64,000 nt of DNA from DSVZ01 sp037439785 (GTDB lineage: Bacteria > Verrucomicrobiota > Verrucomicrobiia > Limisphaerales > J093): NCBI GenBank assembly GCA_037439785.1, contig JBBIVJ010000025.1, positions 7,674-71,673 on the forward strand, read 5' to 3'. Positions 28,923-41,198 of the stretch are shown here, in pieces. Under the pieces are notes generated by a model. The model had not been told where the DNA came from and did not search any database. It saw only the letters and a list, made by a program, of their open reading frames with translations. The translations under genes were made by a program, and so were the position numbers. How positions within the stretch are numbered: the first letter of the stretch is position 1; every line of letters begins with the position of its first letter.

Positions 28923-29049
28923 GCTGGAAAACCTACGCACCCCCGCCGGGAGGTCAACTGGAGTAGCAAAGGGGAAATCCGAAATCCGAAGTGGGAAGTC
29001 AGTTCGGGCAGCGGCCGGCAAGGGTCGAAGCGGTGGCGGCCCCCGCCGC

Positions 29050-29805
29050 TCAATCCCCGCGCAGATAAAGGTCCAGGTGCGACTTAAGGATGGCCGCCCA
29101 GAGCCGGTAGCCGAGCGCGTTGAGGTGCAGCCGGTCTTTCTGGAACAGGTCCGCGGCGGGCTGGCCCGCGGCGTCCAGGTAGGCGTGGGCGGTGGGAATG
29201 AAGTGCACGCGCGGCCAGTGGGCGCACGCCCGGGCCAAGGCGCGGTTGACGGCCCGGATTTGCGGCCAGGCGGCCCAGCGGGCAGGGGTGGGGGTGATTT
29301 CCACACAAAAAATCTCCGCCGCCGGCTGGGCGGCCCGCGCGACCTGGATGATGTAGCCGAACCAGCCGGCCACCTGTTCGGGGCTGGCATCGTCCGGGCC
29401 GCCGGTGACGTCATTGGCCACAAACAGGATCAGGGCCCGGAAGCGGTGGGGGGCCATCAGGCGCGGCGCGAACACGGCCACGTCCGAGAACCGCGCCCCG
29501 CCGAAGCCGCGCGGGATGGGATGGTAGGGGGCCAGGTCGCGGGAAACGGTGTCCCAGAGCCGGAGGGACGAACTGCCCACCAGCAGCACGCTGTCCGGGG
29601 GATGGGATTCGCTGCGGTCGCGGGCCTCGAGGGCGGCGATGTCCGCGCCCCAGCGGCGGAGGGCGTCGGCCGTCTGCTCGGGTGTGGGCGGGGTGGCCGG
29701 AGTTTCTTGAGCGAGCGCGGCGCCCCCGAACAGGCCCAGGAGGCCCCAAGCCATTCCGATCAAGAGTCGGTTCCTTGCGGCCGCGAAGTTACTGGTCCAG
29801 GGCAT
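29050..29805 (-). CDS. Exported SGNH/GDSL-family hydrolase
   Basis: The 251-residue protein has an N-terminal hydrophobic signal (about 12-33, ending AALAQ). SGNH blocks are: block I VLLVGSSSLRLWDT with the nucleophile Ser (about 79), block II RGFGGARFSD (Gly), block III LFVANDVTGG with Asn131, and block V DRLHLNALGY with the Asp-x-x-His pair. Such enzymes deacetylate or de-esterify carbohydrates, lipids or peptidoglycan components. The predicted start overlaps the end of the hybrid kinase gene by 17 bp; an internal ATG at 29754 would also preserve the signal. Co-transcription with the kinase is likely. The substrate is unknown. Confidence 0.85.
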   Translation of the reverse strand: MPWTSNFAAARNRLLIGMAWGLLGLFGGAALAQETPATPPTPEQTADALRRWGADIAALEARDRSESHPPDSVLLVGSSSLRLWDTVSRDLAPYHPIPRGFGGARFSDVAVFAPRLMAPHRFRALILFVANDVTGGPDDASPEQVAGWFGYIIQVARAAQPAAEIFCVEITPTPARWAAWPQIRAVNRALARACAHWPRVHFIPTAHAYLDAAGQPAADLFQKDRLHLNALGYRLWAAILKSHLDLYLRGD

Positions 29806-32800
29806 CGCGCACGATCTCGAGCAGTTGCGGGGCGGTGAAGGGTTTGCCCAGGAATCGCTCCCCGGCCTGCAGACCCGGATGGCGGCCGGCGATCTGGGCG
29901 CTGTAGCCGCTGAGATAGACGACCTTGAGTTGGGGCCGTTCCTCGCGCAACCGGCGGGCCAGTTGCTGACCGGTCATGCCCCCGGGCATGACCAGGTCGG
30001 TGAGCAGCAGCTTCACCTCGGCCTTGTGGGCCTGCCAGTATTCCAGGGCTTCGGGGCCGTTGGCGGCCTCCAGGACGGTGTAGCCCTGGCGTTCGAGCAG
30101 CGTGCGGATGAGCGCGCGCACGCCGGCCTCATCTTCCGCCAGCAAGACTGTCTCCGTGCCTCCTCGCGTCCGGCCGGGCGGGGCGGGTGCCGGGGCCTTG
30201 GCGGGGGCCGCTTCTGAGGTCAGGGGGAGGTACACGCGGAAGGTCGTGCCTTCGCCGGCGGCGCTTTGCACCTCGACCCAGCCGCGGTGTTGCTGGACGA
30301 TGCCGAAGACGGTGGCCAGGCCGAGGCCGGTGCCCTTGCCGGTTTCCTTGGTGGTGAAAAACGGCTCGAAGATGTGCGGCAGCACCTCGGCCGCGATGCC
30401 GCCGCCCGAGTCGGTCACGGTCAGGCAGGCGAAGCGGCCGGGGCGGGCTTCGGGGTGGTCGGCCCGGTAGGTTTCGTCCACGGTGACCTCGGCGGTTTGA
30501 ATCAGGAGGCGACCGCCACCGGGCATGGCATCGCGGGCATTGACGGCGAGGTTCATCAACACCTGCTCGATCATGCCCGGATCGGCGTGAATCCGGAGCG
30601 GCTGGGGATGGGGTTGCACCTCCACCTTGATGTCCTCGCCGATGAGCCGGTGCATCATCTTCACCAGGTTGGCGATGATGTCATTGAGGTCCACCAGACG
30701 GGGTTGAAGGACCTGGCGGCGGCTGAACACCAGCAACTGGCGGGCGAGATTGGCCGCCCGTTCGGCGGCGGCGCTGATCTGGCGCAGGCCTTCGCGCACG
30801 CGCTCGGGCAGGCCGCTGATCTGGCCGGTCACCTCCGCCTGCATCATGATGACGGCCAGGATGTTGTTGAAGTCATGGGCCACCCCGCCGGCCAGCCGGC
30901 CGATGGCCTCCATCTTTTGCATCTGGCGGAACTGCTCTTCCAGGCGACGTTCCTGGGTGATGTCGCGGGCATTGACCACCACGCGGGGAGGACCGCCCTC
31001 GGCCGGCAGCAGGCGGCCGAGCGCCTTGAGCGTGCGCCATTCCCCGCCCTGGCTGCGGACGCGGCATTCCACTTGCGTGGGCGTGGGGTTGCCCGCCAGC
31101 GCCCGCTGCAAGCCCTCGCGCACCAGAAAGGCGTCCTCCGGGTGGACGAACTCGAACAGGTTCCGGCCCAGGAGCTGATCCGGCGGGTAACCCAACACCC
31201 GCTCGCTGGAGGGGCTCTGGTAGCAAACGGTCCCGTCCTGGCTGAGCACGGTGATCAGGTCCGAGGTGTTTTCAATCAGTGACCGGTAATGCGCCTCGCG
31301 CCGTTCGAGCTCGGCCGCGGCGGCGTGCCGGACGGTGTCGTCCAGGATCAGCCCCTCGACGGCCACCAGCCGTCCGGCCTCGTCATAGACGCCGCCGCCC
31401 TGCTCCCACACCCAGCACACGTCGCCGCTGGCCCGGAGCAGACGGTAATTGAGGATGAAGGGGAGATGCTGTTCGAGGGCAGGCGCGATCTCCGCCGACA
31501 CCCGTACGCGGTCCTCGGGATGAATCAGGTCCGCCAGCGCCCGCCGGTGGTTGTTCAGCAACTCCTCCGGCGGATAGCCGGTCAGCCCGAAGGCGCCGGG
31601 GCTGACGAACTCGAGCGTCCACCGGTCATCCGGGCGGCGCCGGTAGGCCATGCCCGGCAGGTTGCTGAGCAAGGTGCTCAACTGCCGCTCGCCCTCGCGC
31701 AGCGCCGCCTCCGACCGCTGGCGCTCGGTGATGTCGCGCAGCACCGCCAGCACCCGGCCGGTGCCGCCGATGGACGTGCTGCGAAGGGCGGCCTCCACCC
31801 AGACCCGCTCGCCGTTCTTGCGCCGCGCCGGCCACTCGAAAAGCTGCGGCCCCTCGCTGCGGGCGCGGTGCAGGCGCGCCAGAAATTCCGCCTCGGTGTG
31901 GGGCGGTTCCCCCGCCCACAGGTCCGCCGGGCCGGCGGCCAGCGCCTCCTCCTTGGTGGTGTAGCCAAAGAGCCGGAGCATGGCCGCGTTGACATCCAGC
32001 AGACGCCCGCTCTCGGCGTCATGGAGCAGGATGGCGTCGTGGGCGGCGTTGTAGATTTCGCGGTAGTTCTCCTCGCTGCGGCGGAGGGCCTCCTCGGCCT
32101 GCTGGCGCTCGGAGATGTCGTGCACGGCCGCGAGCGCCACCCGGCCGGCGGCATCGTGGAGCAGGACGGTGGACAGTTCGGCCCAGAACGGCTGGCCGTC
32201 GGCCCGTTGGAAGCGGATGACCGGCCGGTGGGCGCGGCCGTGGCGTTCCAGCTCGACCCGGATGCTGCGGGCGTCGGGCTTGTGCACGTAAAAATCCAGC
32301 GTGGGCCGCCCGACGGCCTGCTCGGGCGCCAGGCGGAACAGCTCCGCCGCGCGGGGGTTGAGGAACTCGATGCGGTACTCGGGCACCCGCGTCACCACCA
32401 TGGCCACGGGCAGGCTGTTGACGAGCTGACGCAGACGGGCCTCGCTTTCCTCGAGCGACCGGGCGGTCTGTTGCCGGCGCAGCCGTTCGACCATCAGCCG
32501 GCCCAGGGCCGCCGTGGCCAGCGGGTAGATCAACATCACCGGCCAGGCGATTTGTTGCAGCACGCGCTCGGCCTGGGGCCGGGGGAGGGTCAGCCCCAGC
32601 AGCGCCAGCATCACCACGTGCACCCCCAGGCCGAAGCCGTACAATTCGCCCCACTTCAGGCTGGACAAGGGCCGGCGGCGGTACCGTCGCCAGAGCAATC
32701 CCAGCCCGGCCGTGGCCAGGATGACCAGAATCCCCGGCCCCGTCGCCACGCCCCCGAGGACCAGCCGATAGAGCGCAATGCAGCCGGCCGCGATGGCCGT

Positions 32801-33046
32801 GGGCACCAGCCCCAGGAACAGCCCGGAAATGCTCAGCAGCACCGAGCGGGTGTCGAAGATGATCCCCGGCTCCACGACGTAGGCCGTGGCCACCACCCCC
32901 ACGCCCAGCGCCCCCACCATCAGACCGGCCATCACCTGGGTTTTCCAACGCCCTTCCTGGCGCTGGCGACTGGTGACCAGGTCAAAGAACCAGACCAGGG
33001 CCAGCAACAGCGCGGCATTGTAGAGGAGGGCGGACAGCGGTGTCAT
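29789..33046 (-). CDS. LytS-type 5TM, four-PAS hybrid sensor histidine kinase
   Basis: The 1085-residue protein starts at ATG 33046 (MTPLSALLYN). The N-terminal ~195 residues match the 5TMR-LYT sensor of LytS-like kinases (EPGIIFDTRSVLLSISGLFLG, IAAGCIALYRLVLGG). PAS domains follow at about 200-320, 325-445, 450-575 and 580-700, several ending in the PAC motif (DI(T/S)ERQ). The HisKA H-box is GGVAHDFNNILAV (phospho-His about 720); the HATPase has a DSGGGIAAEVLPHIFEPFF G-box region and TGLGLATVFGIV. A C-terminal receiver spans about 965-1085 with phospho-Asp near 1017 in LLLTDLVMPGG. 5TMR-LYT sensors respond to cell-envelope or pyruvate-type signals in other bacteria. No separate response regulator is adjacent. 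Confidence 0.94.
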   Translation of the reverse strand: MTPLSALLYNAALLLALVWFFDLVTSRQRQEGRWKTQVMAGLMVGALGVGVVATAYVVEPGIIFDTRSVLLSISGLFLGLVPTAIAAGCIALYRLVLGGVATGPGILVILATAGLGLLWRRYRRRPLSSLKWGELYGFGLGVHVVMLALLGLTLPRPQAERVLQQIAWPVMLIYPLATAALGRLMVERLRRQQTARSLEESEARLRQLVNSLPVAMVVTRVPEYRIEFLNPRAAELFRLAPEQAVGRPTLDFYVHKPDARSIRVELERHGRAHRPVIRFQRADGQPFWAELSTVLLHDAAGRVALAAVHDISERQQAEEALRRSEENYREIYNAAHDAILLHDAESGRLLDVNAAMLRLFGYTTKEEALAAGPADLWAGEPPHTEAEFLARLHRARSEGPQLFEWPARRKNGERVWVEAALRSTSIGGTGRVLAVLRDITERQRSEAALREGERQLSTLLSNLPGMAYRRRPDDRWTLEFVSPGAFGLTGYPPEELLNNHRRALADLIHPEDRVRVSAEIAPALEQHLPFILNYRLLRASGDVCWVWEQGGGVYDEAGRLVAVEGLILDDTVRHAAAAELERREAHYRSLIENTSDLITVLSQDGTVCYQSPSSERVLGYPPDQLLGRNLFEFVHPEDAFLVREGLQRALAGNPTPTQVECRVRSQGGEWRTLKALGRLLPAEGGPPRVVVNARDITQERRLEEQFRQMQKMEAIGRLAGGVAHDFNNILAVIMMQAEVTGQISGLPERVREGLRQISAAAERAANLARQLLVFSRRQVLQPRLVDLNDIIANLVKMMHRLIGEDIKVEVQPHPQPLRIHADPGMIEQVLMNLAVNARDAMPGGGRLLIQTAEVTVDETYRADHPEARPGRFACLTVTDSGGGIAAEVLPHIFEPFFTTKETGKGTGLGLATVFGIVQQHRGWVEVQSAAGEGTTFRVYLPLTSEAAPAKAPAPAPPGRTRGGTETVLLAEDEAGVRALIRTLLERQGYTVLEAANGPEALEYWQAHKAEVKLLLTDLVMPGGMTGQQLARRLREERPQLKVVYLSGYSAQIAGRHPGLQAGERFLGKPFTAPQLLEIVRDALDQ

Positions 33047-33347
33047 GCGACCGGGAACCGATGCGCGGCCGGCATCCGCCACCGGAGGGCTCCCGGCCCG
33101 CGCCGCTCCCCTCCGTCTCTGGCAGACCGCATCATCATGGGAGGTTGGGGGGCTTATCTGGCAGAGCGCGCGCCGCGTCAAGCCCCAAGACCCGCCCGGC
33201 CGCGCGGCCTTTCTCCACGGGGTGGCGGTGACGCGCGGCCGCACTTCGCCTGGGAACCGCGCGGCCCGGAAAGCGCCGGCGGCCGGGGTGACCGGCGCCC
33301 CGCCGCCCGGGCGGGGCGGGCGCGGGCCCAGCCGGCGGATCCCCGCC
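33047..33347. other. Intergenic gap between the secA stop and the kinase start
   Basis: These 301 bp contain no credible gene. The DNA is extremely G+C-rich with short inverted blocks (CGCCCCGCCGCCCGGGCGGGGCGGGCG near 33297). No T-run terminator for secA was found on the minus strand. The kinase promoter must lie near 33050-33140 but is not recognisable. Confidence 0.5.
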
Positions 33348-36440
<3,093 letters not shown>

Positions 36441-36609
36441 TCGATAGAAAAAGCTATCCAAGCCTACGGGAGCGCGACAGGGGCGTCAAAGCAATTGCCG
36501 TCCGCCAAGGGCCGCGTGGGTGTTATCCTTCTTCGCTTTCGGGCGCGCCGGCACCGCCGCCACCTCCACCCCGGCCGGAACCCCAGCCCCGTCGCGGTTC
36601 CTGCTCTTG

Positions 36610-37848
36610 TCACCCGGCCCGCGCGGTGTCCGCCGGTTGGACCGCACACCGCCGCAACGTCAGCCCGGCCCTACCCAGCGCCAGCGCCATCAACGATGCC
36701 GCCAGAAAAAACGCCGCCCCCGGCACGTGCACCGGGGCAGGGGGACCGATGAAATACCCGAACACCCCCGCCCCGAGCGGTGGTCCCACGATCCCCGCCA
36801 CGCTTGCCAGGCTGGACAACGCCCCCTGCACCGCGCCCTGTTCGTTCGCCCCCACCGCGCGCGAGACCAGCCCCTGCGCCGCCGGCCCCGCCAGCCCGCC
36901 GAACGCCCCGAACACCAAGATCGCGTACACCACCGTCCCGTTGGGGGCGAGGCCGTAGCCGGTCATGGCCAGCACACTGATGCCCAGCCCCACCAGCAAC
37001 GCCCGCCGCTCGCCCAGGGCCGGAATCAGCCGCCGCGCCAGCCCGCCCTGCACCACCACCGCCATCACCCCCACCACCGCCAGCGAGATGCCCACCTCCC
37101 GCGGCGTCCACCCGTAGCGGTAACCGGTGTACAGGACCCAGGTGGTGTGGAGCATCTGGTGCGCGGTGTGGAGGAGGAAAAACGTCCCCGCCAACCCCAC
37201 CACCAGCGGGTAGGCCCGCAGCGCCAGGAAGGACCCCAGCGGATGGGCGCGCGACCAGACGAAGCGCCGCCGCCGCTCCGGCTTCAACGACTCGGGCAGG
37301 ATCAACAGTCCGTAAAGCCAGTTCAGCAGGGTCAGCCCCGCCGCCACCAGGAACGGCAGCCGCAGGTTCGCCTGCCCCAGCATCCCGCCCAGCGCCGGTC
37401 CGGCGATGAACCCCAGACCGAACGCCGCGCCGATGAGGCCAAAATTCGCGCCGCGTTTCTCCGGCGGCGAGATGTCCGCGATGTACGCGCTGGCGGCGGT
37501 GAAGTTCGCCCCCGTGATCCCCGCAATGATCCGGCCCAGGTACAGCCAGCCGAGCGTCGGCGCCCACGCCAGCAGCAGGTAATCCAGACCCGCCCCGAAC
37601 AACGAGCCCAGAATGACCGGCCGCCGCCCGAAGCGGTCCGAGAGATTGCCCAGCACCGGCGCGAAGACGAACTGCATGAGCGAATACAACGCCGCCAGCA
37701 CCCCGACCGTGTGCGAGGCGGCCGACACGTCACCGGCCTGGAAACTTTCCACCAGCTTGGGCAACACCGGGATGATCAGCCCGATGCCCAGCACATCCAG
37801 GAAGACCGTGACGAAGATGAAGCCCAGGGCGGGGACGCGGGCGCTCAT
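36610..37848 (-). CDS. MFS transporter, TetA-like drug:H+ antiporter family
   Basis: The 412-residue protein has about 12 hydrophobic helices. It starts at ATG 37848, overlapping the upstream fusion gene by ATGA. The TetA/DHA1 signature is clear: motif A GNLSDRFGRRPVI after helix 2, then YLGRIIAGITGANFTAASAYIADIS and motif C GFIAGPALGGMLGQ in helix 5. Family members exchange drugs or metabolites for protons. Coupling to the kinase/pyrophosphorylase gene might imply export of a sugar-related compound or a self-protection role, but the TetA family resemblance cannot specify substrate. A drug-resistance role should not be assumed. Confidence 0.9.
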   Translation of the reverse strand: MSARVPALGFIFVTVFLDVLGIGLIIPVLPKLVESFQAGDVSAASHTVGVLAALYSLMQFVFAPVLGNLSDRFGRRPVILGSLFGAGLDYLLLAWAPTLGWLYLGRIIAGITGANFTAASAYIADISPPEKRGANFGLIGAAFGLGFIAGPALGGMLGQANLRLPFLVAAGLTLLNWLYGLLILPESLKPERRRRFVWSRAHPLGSFLALRAYPLVVGLAGTFFLLHTAHQMLHTTWVLYTGYRYGWTPREVGISLAVVGVMAVVVQGGLARRLIPALGERRALLVGLGISVLAMTGYGLAPNGTVVYAILVFGAFGGLAGPAAQGLVSRAVGANEQGAVQGALSSLASVAGIVGPPLGAGVFGYFIGPPAPVHVPGAAFFLAASLMALALGRAGLTLRRCAVQPADTARAG

Positions 37849-40800
37849 GCGGCAGCCGCCTCGCTCCAGTCTCCCAACTGCTCGACGTACGCCGCCGAGC
37901 CGTCGCGCAGCCAGCCGTCCAACTGGGCCGGGTCCTTGAGCTGCTGGCCCCGGAGCCGCGGCACCACCACAAACTGCGTCTCCACCTCCGGCAGGGTGGT
38001 CATGTCCACCCACAGTTTTTCAAACTGCGTGACCGGGAAGACGTCCTCCTGCCCGTGCCCCCAGCGTTTCTTGACCTCCTTGAGCGTGACGTAGGTGGGC
38101 ATCTTCGCCGCCAGCGCGCGGATGCCGGCCAGGACGTTGGCCTTGTCCGCCAGATCGGCCCGGGTGAGCCCGAAGGCGGCCAGCAGCGGGTCCAGGCTGA
38201 TCCAGCAGGTGTTCGTGTTGTAGTAGGTGAGGCGGAACTCGTCCGCCTCCCGCGGCAGGGCCAGCCCTTCGACCAGCCGCAGCCGGCCGTTGACGCGGGC
38301 CAGCCCGCCGCCGCGGTCCTCCAGCCGGCGGGGGATCACCTCGAAGCTCAGCGTCGCCCCGCGGCGCAGGTGCAGACCCAGCAGGGCCGGGTCGGCATCG
38401 GCGCCCACCGTGTCAATGTTGTGCAGCATCAGGTAGCGGACCTGCGGCCGCTCGGCCAGCAGGCGGGCGAGCACGCCGTTGCGCAACAGGTTCGGCACCT
38501 CGTACCAGTGGCCGACCGGATGCAGGCACTGGAGCGGCACGTTGTCGGTGTAATCGCTGGCCTCCCCCAGACTGCGCGCCCAGCCGATCAGGGCGTGGCG
38601 CAGGCTGTCCCGCACCTTCTGCTGCTGTTCGTCCAGCACCTGCTGGGGCATCTCCTCCCACAAAAACCGCAGGTCGCGCTCCGTCGGCACCAGCCGCAGG
38701 CCGATGGACCGGCCCGGCGACAACCACACCGGCCCTGCGTAGCCGTAATTCCCGTGCCGCGCCAGCCACTCGGCGATCGGCTCGTGGGTGAGGTAGCTGG
38801 TGGAAATCAGGTGCGGCAACCACGTGCCCGCCAGACGGGACACCCGCCGGCTCTTGGCCAGGTGGGTCTCCAGGAAGGTGCGGTGGCGCCCGGCCAGTCG
38901 GCAGAACGGATGCAGGGCCTTGACCACCCCCGCCCCCTGCGTCCAGCGCGAGCCCGCCCCCGCCGCCAGCGTGAGCACCGCCACCTCCCCGCGCCGCAAC
39001 GCCTCCAGCCCCCGCGCCCGGTCCGCCGGTCCCGCCACCCCGGCCCAGATCACGTCTTCCGGCCGGACGTCCTCGATAACCGCGCTGGGGGGCAGGCGGT
39101 TTTGCGCCAGACCAATGCGGCCCTCGCGCAGGTCGCTGCGGATTTGTTCGTGCTGGGCCCGGTCAAAGCCCAGTTCGGTCAGCAACCGCGCCAGCGACGT
39201 CCCCTCCGCCGCCTCGCTCCGGCCCCGCGGCAGCATGGCGTCGAAGAGCGTGGACACCAGGCCGTGCCATTCGGGGTGGCGACGGCAGACCGCCCCCACC
39301 TTGTCCAGTTCGGCCCGCCGGGCGGGGGAGAGGCTCAGGCGGTCCTGGCGCAGGAGCGCCGGCAGGGTCAGCGCGTAATAGCCGGGGGGCATCAGCGCCT
39401 CGGGGCCGGTGCGCAGCTCGGCCCAGGTGCCGCGCTCGTTGATGGCGAAGTCGTACACCACCGGCTCCATGGCGAAGGGCAGGGCGTGCTGCAGCTCGCG
39501 CTTGGTCGTGCGCATCAGCTCCAGCAGCCGCGCCTGCGCCTCGGCCTTGCGCTGCGGGGCCACGATGAAGCCCATGCCCCCGCCGCTCATGCCGCCCAGC
39601 ATCCAGAACCCCCAGAAGTCCGGCCCGAAGGCCGCCCGCGCCCGCGCGATGAGCGTCTCGGTGAAATGGTTGGTCGCCCAGGGGATGATGGTCTGGATCG
39701 GCCCGAAAAAGTTGCGGGTGGTCGCCGCCCCGATGGCCGGGATGTCCCCCCGTCGCAACGCCGCCAGGATGTCCTCCCAAATGCCCAGCATGCTCAGGCG
39801 CGCCTGCCATTCGGCCGCGCAGCGCAGCAGGTACTTCTCAGTGACCATCTCCAGGATGGGCCCCACGTTCTGCGCCATGCCGCCGTGCACCAGCACCAGG
39901 CTGTCCTGCAACTGGCGGCGCGTCTCCGCCGGGGCATCCGCCTCGCTCAGCAGGCGGTGATTGGGCAGGAGCCGGCCGCGGCTGATGCCGTACTCGGGGT
40001 CGCCCTCGGTGGCCAGCGCCCCTTCAATCAACTTCATCCCCGGCCACACCCCGCCGGAATCCTGCCAGCCGCCGCCGCTGCCCCCCAACCACTCCCCCAG
40101 CAGCGCCCGCGCCAGCACCAGCCGGCGCTCGGACTCCCGCAACGGCCCGGTCAGCGACGCCGCCTGCCCCGTGGCCCGCATGCAGACCGACACCAGCGAG
40201 GCCAGCAGGCTGGTGGAGACCGCCAGGCGGGAGCCCTTGGGGATGTCGTTGACGCGGCTGACCAGCTCCAGCCCGCAGCCGGGGCCGGTGAGCCGGGCCA
40301 GCAATGCACCCAGATCATGCCCGCTGCCCTCCAGACCCGGCGGCACCAGCCCGCTGGCAATGACCGCCGCCTTGAGCAGCCCCAGGTAGTCCCGCGCAAA
40401 GTCAAACACCTCCGCCAGCGAGGTCAGGTCGGCCGTGCACCCCAGGTCCACGCTGGTCAGCCGCAGCAACGGCTCGGGAATCATCCGCAGGTACACCTCC
40501 ACCGGCGGCCGCGGCGCCGCATCCCGCCCGTGCACCCCCAGGTCAATCGAGACGTTCAGCACCTTCGCCCCCTCCGGGTAGTCCATGCCCAGGAAGAAAA
40601 TGTCGCTCCACCCGCAGTGGGACAGGTCCATCCGCACCGGTGTGCTTTCGCACAACACCGGATAGGTGCCGTCGGCGGCCGGCTGCCGCAGCTCCGGCCG
40701 CACCCGCAACGGCTGGTCCAGCGGATGGCCCATCCGGAACATCCACTGGTTGCCCCGCACCGAGCGCACGCTGCGCCGGACCTGGTCGGCCAGGGTCTGG

Positions 40801-41183
40801 AACCCCAGCCGGTAATAGGCCGCCGCCAGCGCGCTGCACTGGCCGTCACTGGGCCCTTCAGCCGCCTGCCGCGCGAGGAACTGGTCAATCGCCTCCTCGA
40901 ACCGCCGGTTCAACAGGTGTTCGTAGCCGGCAAACGGCACCAGCCCCTGGCCGGGGCGGACCGCCGGCGGCAACCGGTCCGGCAGGTGGAACCGGTGGAT
41001 GGCGTACAGGAAAAACAACGCCCGCACCCGCTCGTACAGGTTCTCATGCCGGCGCCGGAACGCGTCCAGCGCGGCGCACTCGGCCAGCAGGTCGGGGGCG
41101 GACAGGCCGGCGCACGCGGCGTCCAGCGCCTGGTGGCGCACCGCCGGGTCGGGGGCGGTGATCAGCGGCAGCAGACGGCTCAT
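37845..41183 (-). CDS. Fusion protein: GHMP-kinase-like N-terminal part, UDP-sugar pyrophosphorylase-like C-terminal part
   Basis: The 1112-residue protein starts at ATG 41183. Residues about 200-560 contain GHMP kinase hallmarks: an ATP-loop-like IPKGSRLAVSTSLLASLVS (about 314-332) and the C-terminal motif GGMSGGGMGFIVAP (about 528-541). Residues about 735-1040 resemble the UDPGP/AGX nucleotidyltransferase family: LTLAAGAGSRWTQGAGVVKAL (loop and Lys), QCLHPVGHWYEVPNLLRNG, MLHNIDTVGADADP (metal Asp equivalent) and YYNTNTCWISL. Bacteroides FKP combines a pyrophosphorylase and an L-fucokinase in the opposite order. A salvage enzyme making a sugar-1-phosphate and then a nucleotide sugar is the natural inference; the sugar is unknown. 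It is coupled to an MFS gene and lies 15 bp from a GalU-like gene. Confidence 0.8.
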   Translation of the reverse strand: MSRLLPLITAPDPAVRHQALDAACAGLSAPDLLAECAALDAFRRRHENLYERVRALFFLYAIHRFHLPDRLPPAVRPGQGLVPFAGYEHLLNRRFEEAIDQFLARQAAEGPSDGQCSALAAAYYRLGFQTLADQVRRSVRSVRGNQWMFRMGHPLDQPLRVRPELRQPAADGTYPVLCESTPVRMDLSHCGWSDIFFLGMDYPEGAKVLNVSIDLGVHGRDAAPRPPVEVYLRMIPEPLLRLTSVDLGCTADLTSLAEVFDFARDYLGLLKAAVIASGLVPPGLEGSGHDLGALLARLTGPGCGLELVSRVNDIPKGSRLAVSTSLLASLVSVCMRATGQAASLTGPLRESERRLVLARALLGEWLGGSGGGWQDSGGVWPGMKLIEGALATEGDPEYGISRGRLLPNHRLLSEADAPAETRRQLQDSLVLVHGGMAQNVGPILEMVTEKYLLRCAAEWQARLSMLGIWEDILAALRRGDIPAIGAATTRNFFGPIQTIIPWATNHFTETLIARARAAFGPDFWGFWMLGGMSGGGMGFIVAPQRKAEAQARLLELMRTTKRELQHALPFAMEPVVYDFAINERGTWAELRTGPEALMPPGYYALTLPALLRQDRLSLSPARRAELDKVGAVCRRHPEWHGLVSTLFDAMLPRGRSEAAEGTSLARLLTELGFDRAQHEQIRSDLREGRIGLAQNRLPPSAVIEDVRPEDVIWAGVAGPADRARGLEALRRGEVAVLTLAAGAGSRWTQGAGVVKALHPFCRLAGRHRTFLETHLAKSRRVSRLAGTWLPHLISTSYLTHEPIAEWLARHGNYGYAGPVWLSPGRSIGLRLVPTERDLRFLWEEMPQQVLDEQQQKVRDSLRHALIGWARSLGEASDYTDNVPLQCLHPVGHWYEVPNLLRNGVLARLLAERPQVRYLMLHNIDTVGADADPALLGLHLRRGATLSFEVIPRRLEDRGGGLARVNGRLRLVEGLALPREADEFRLTYYNTNTCWISLDPLLAAFGLTRADLADKANVLAGIRALAAKMPTYVTLKEVKKRWGHGQEDVFPVTQFEKLWVDMTTLPEVETQFVVVPRLRGQQLKDPAQLDGWLRDGSAAYVEQLGDWSEAAAA

Positions 41184-41198
41184 GGGCGGGGGCGGGAT

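Noticed and set aside
36610..37848. Tetracycline resistance determinant
   Set aside because: The TetA-like signature is shared by many unrelated MFS exporters, and the gene sits in a sugar-metabolism context without tetR.
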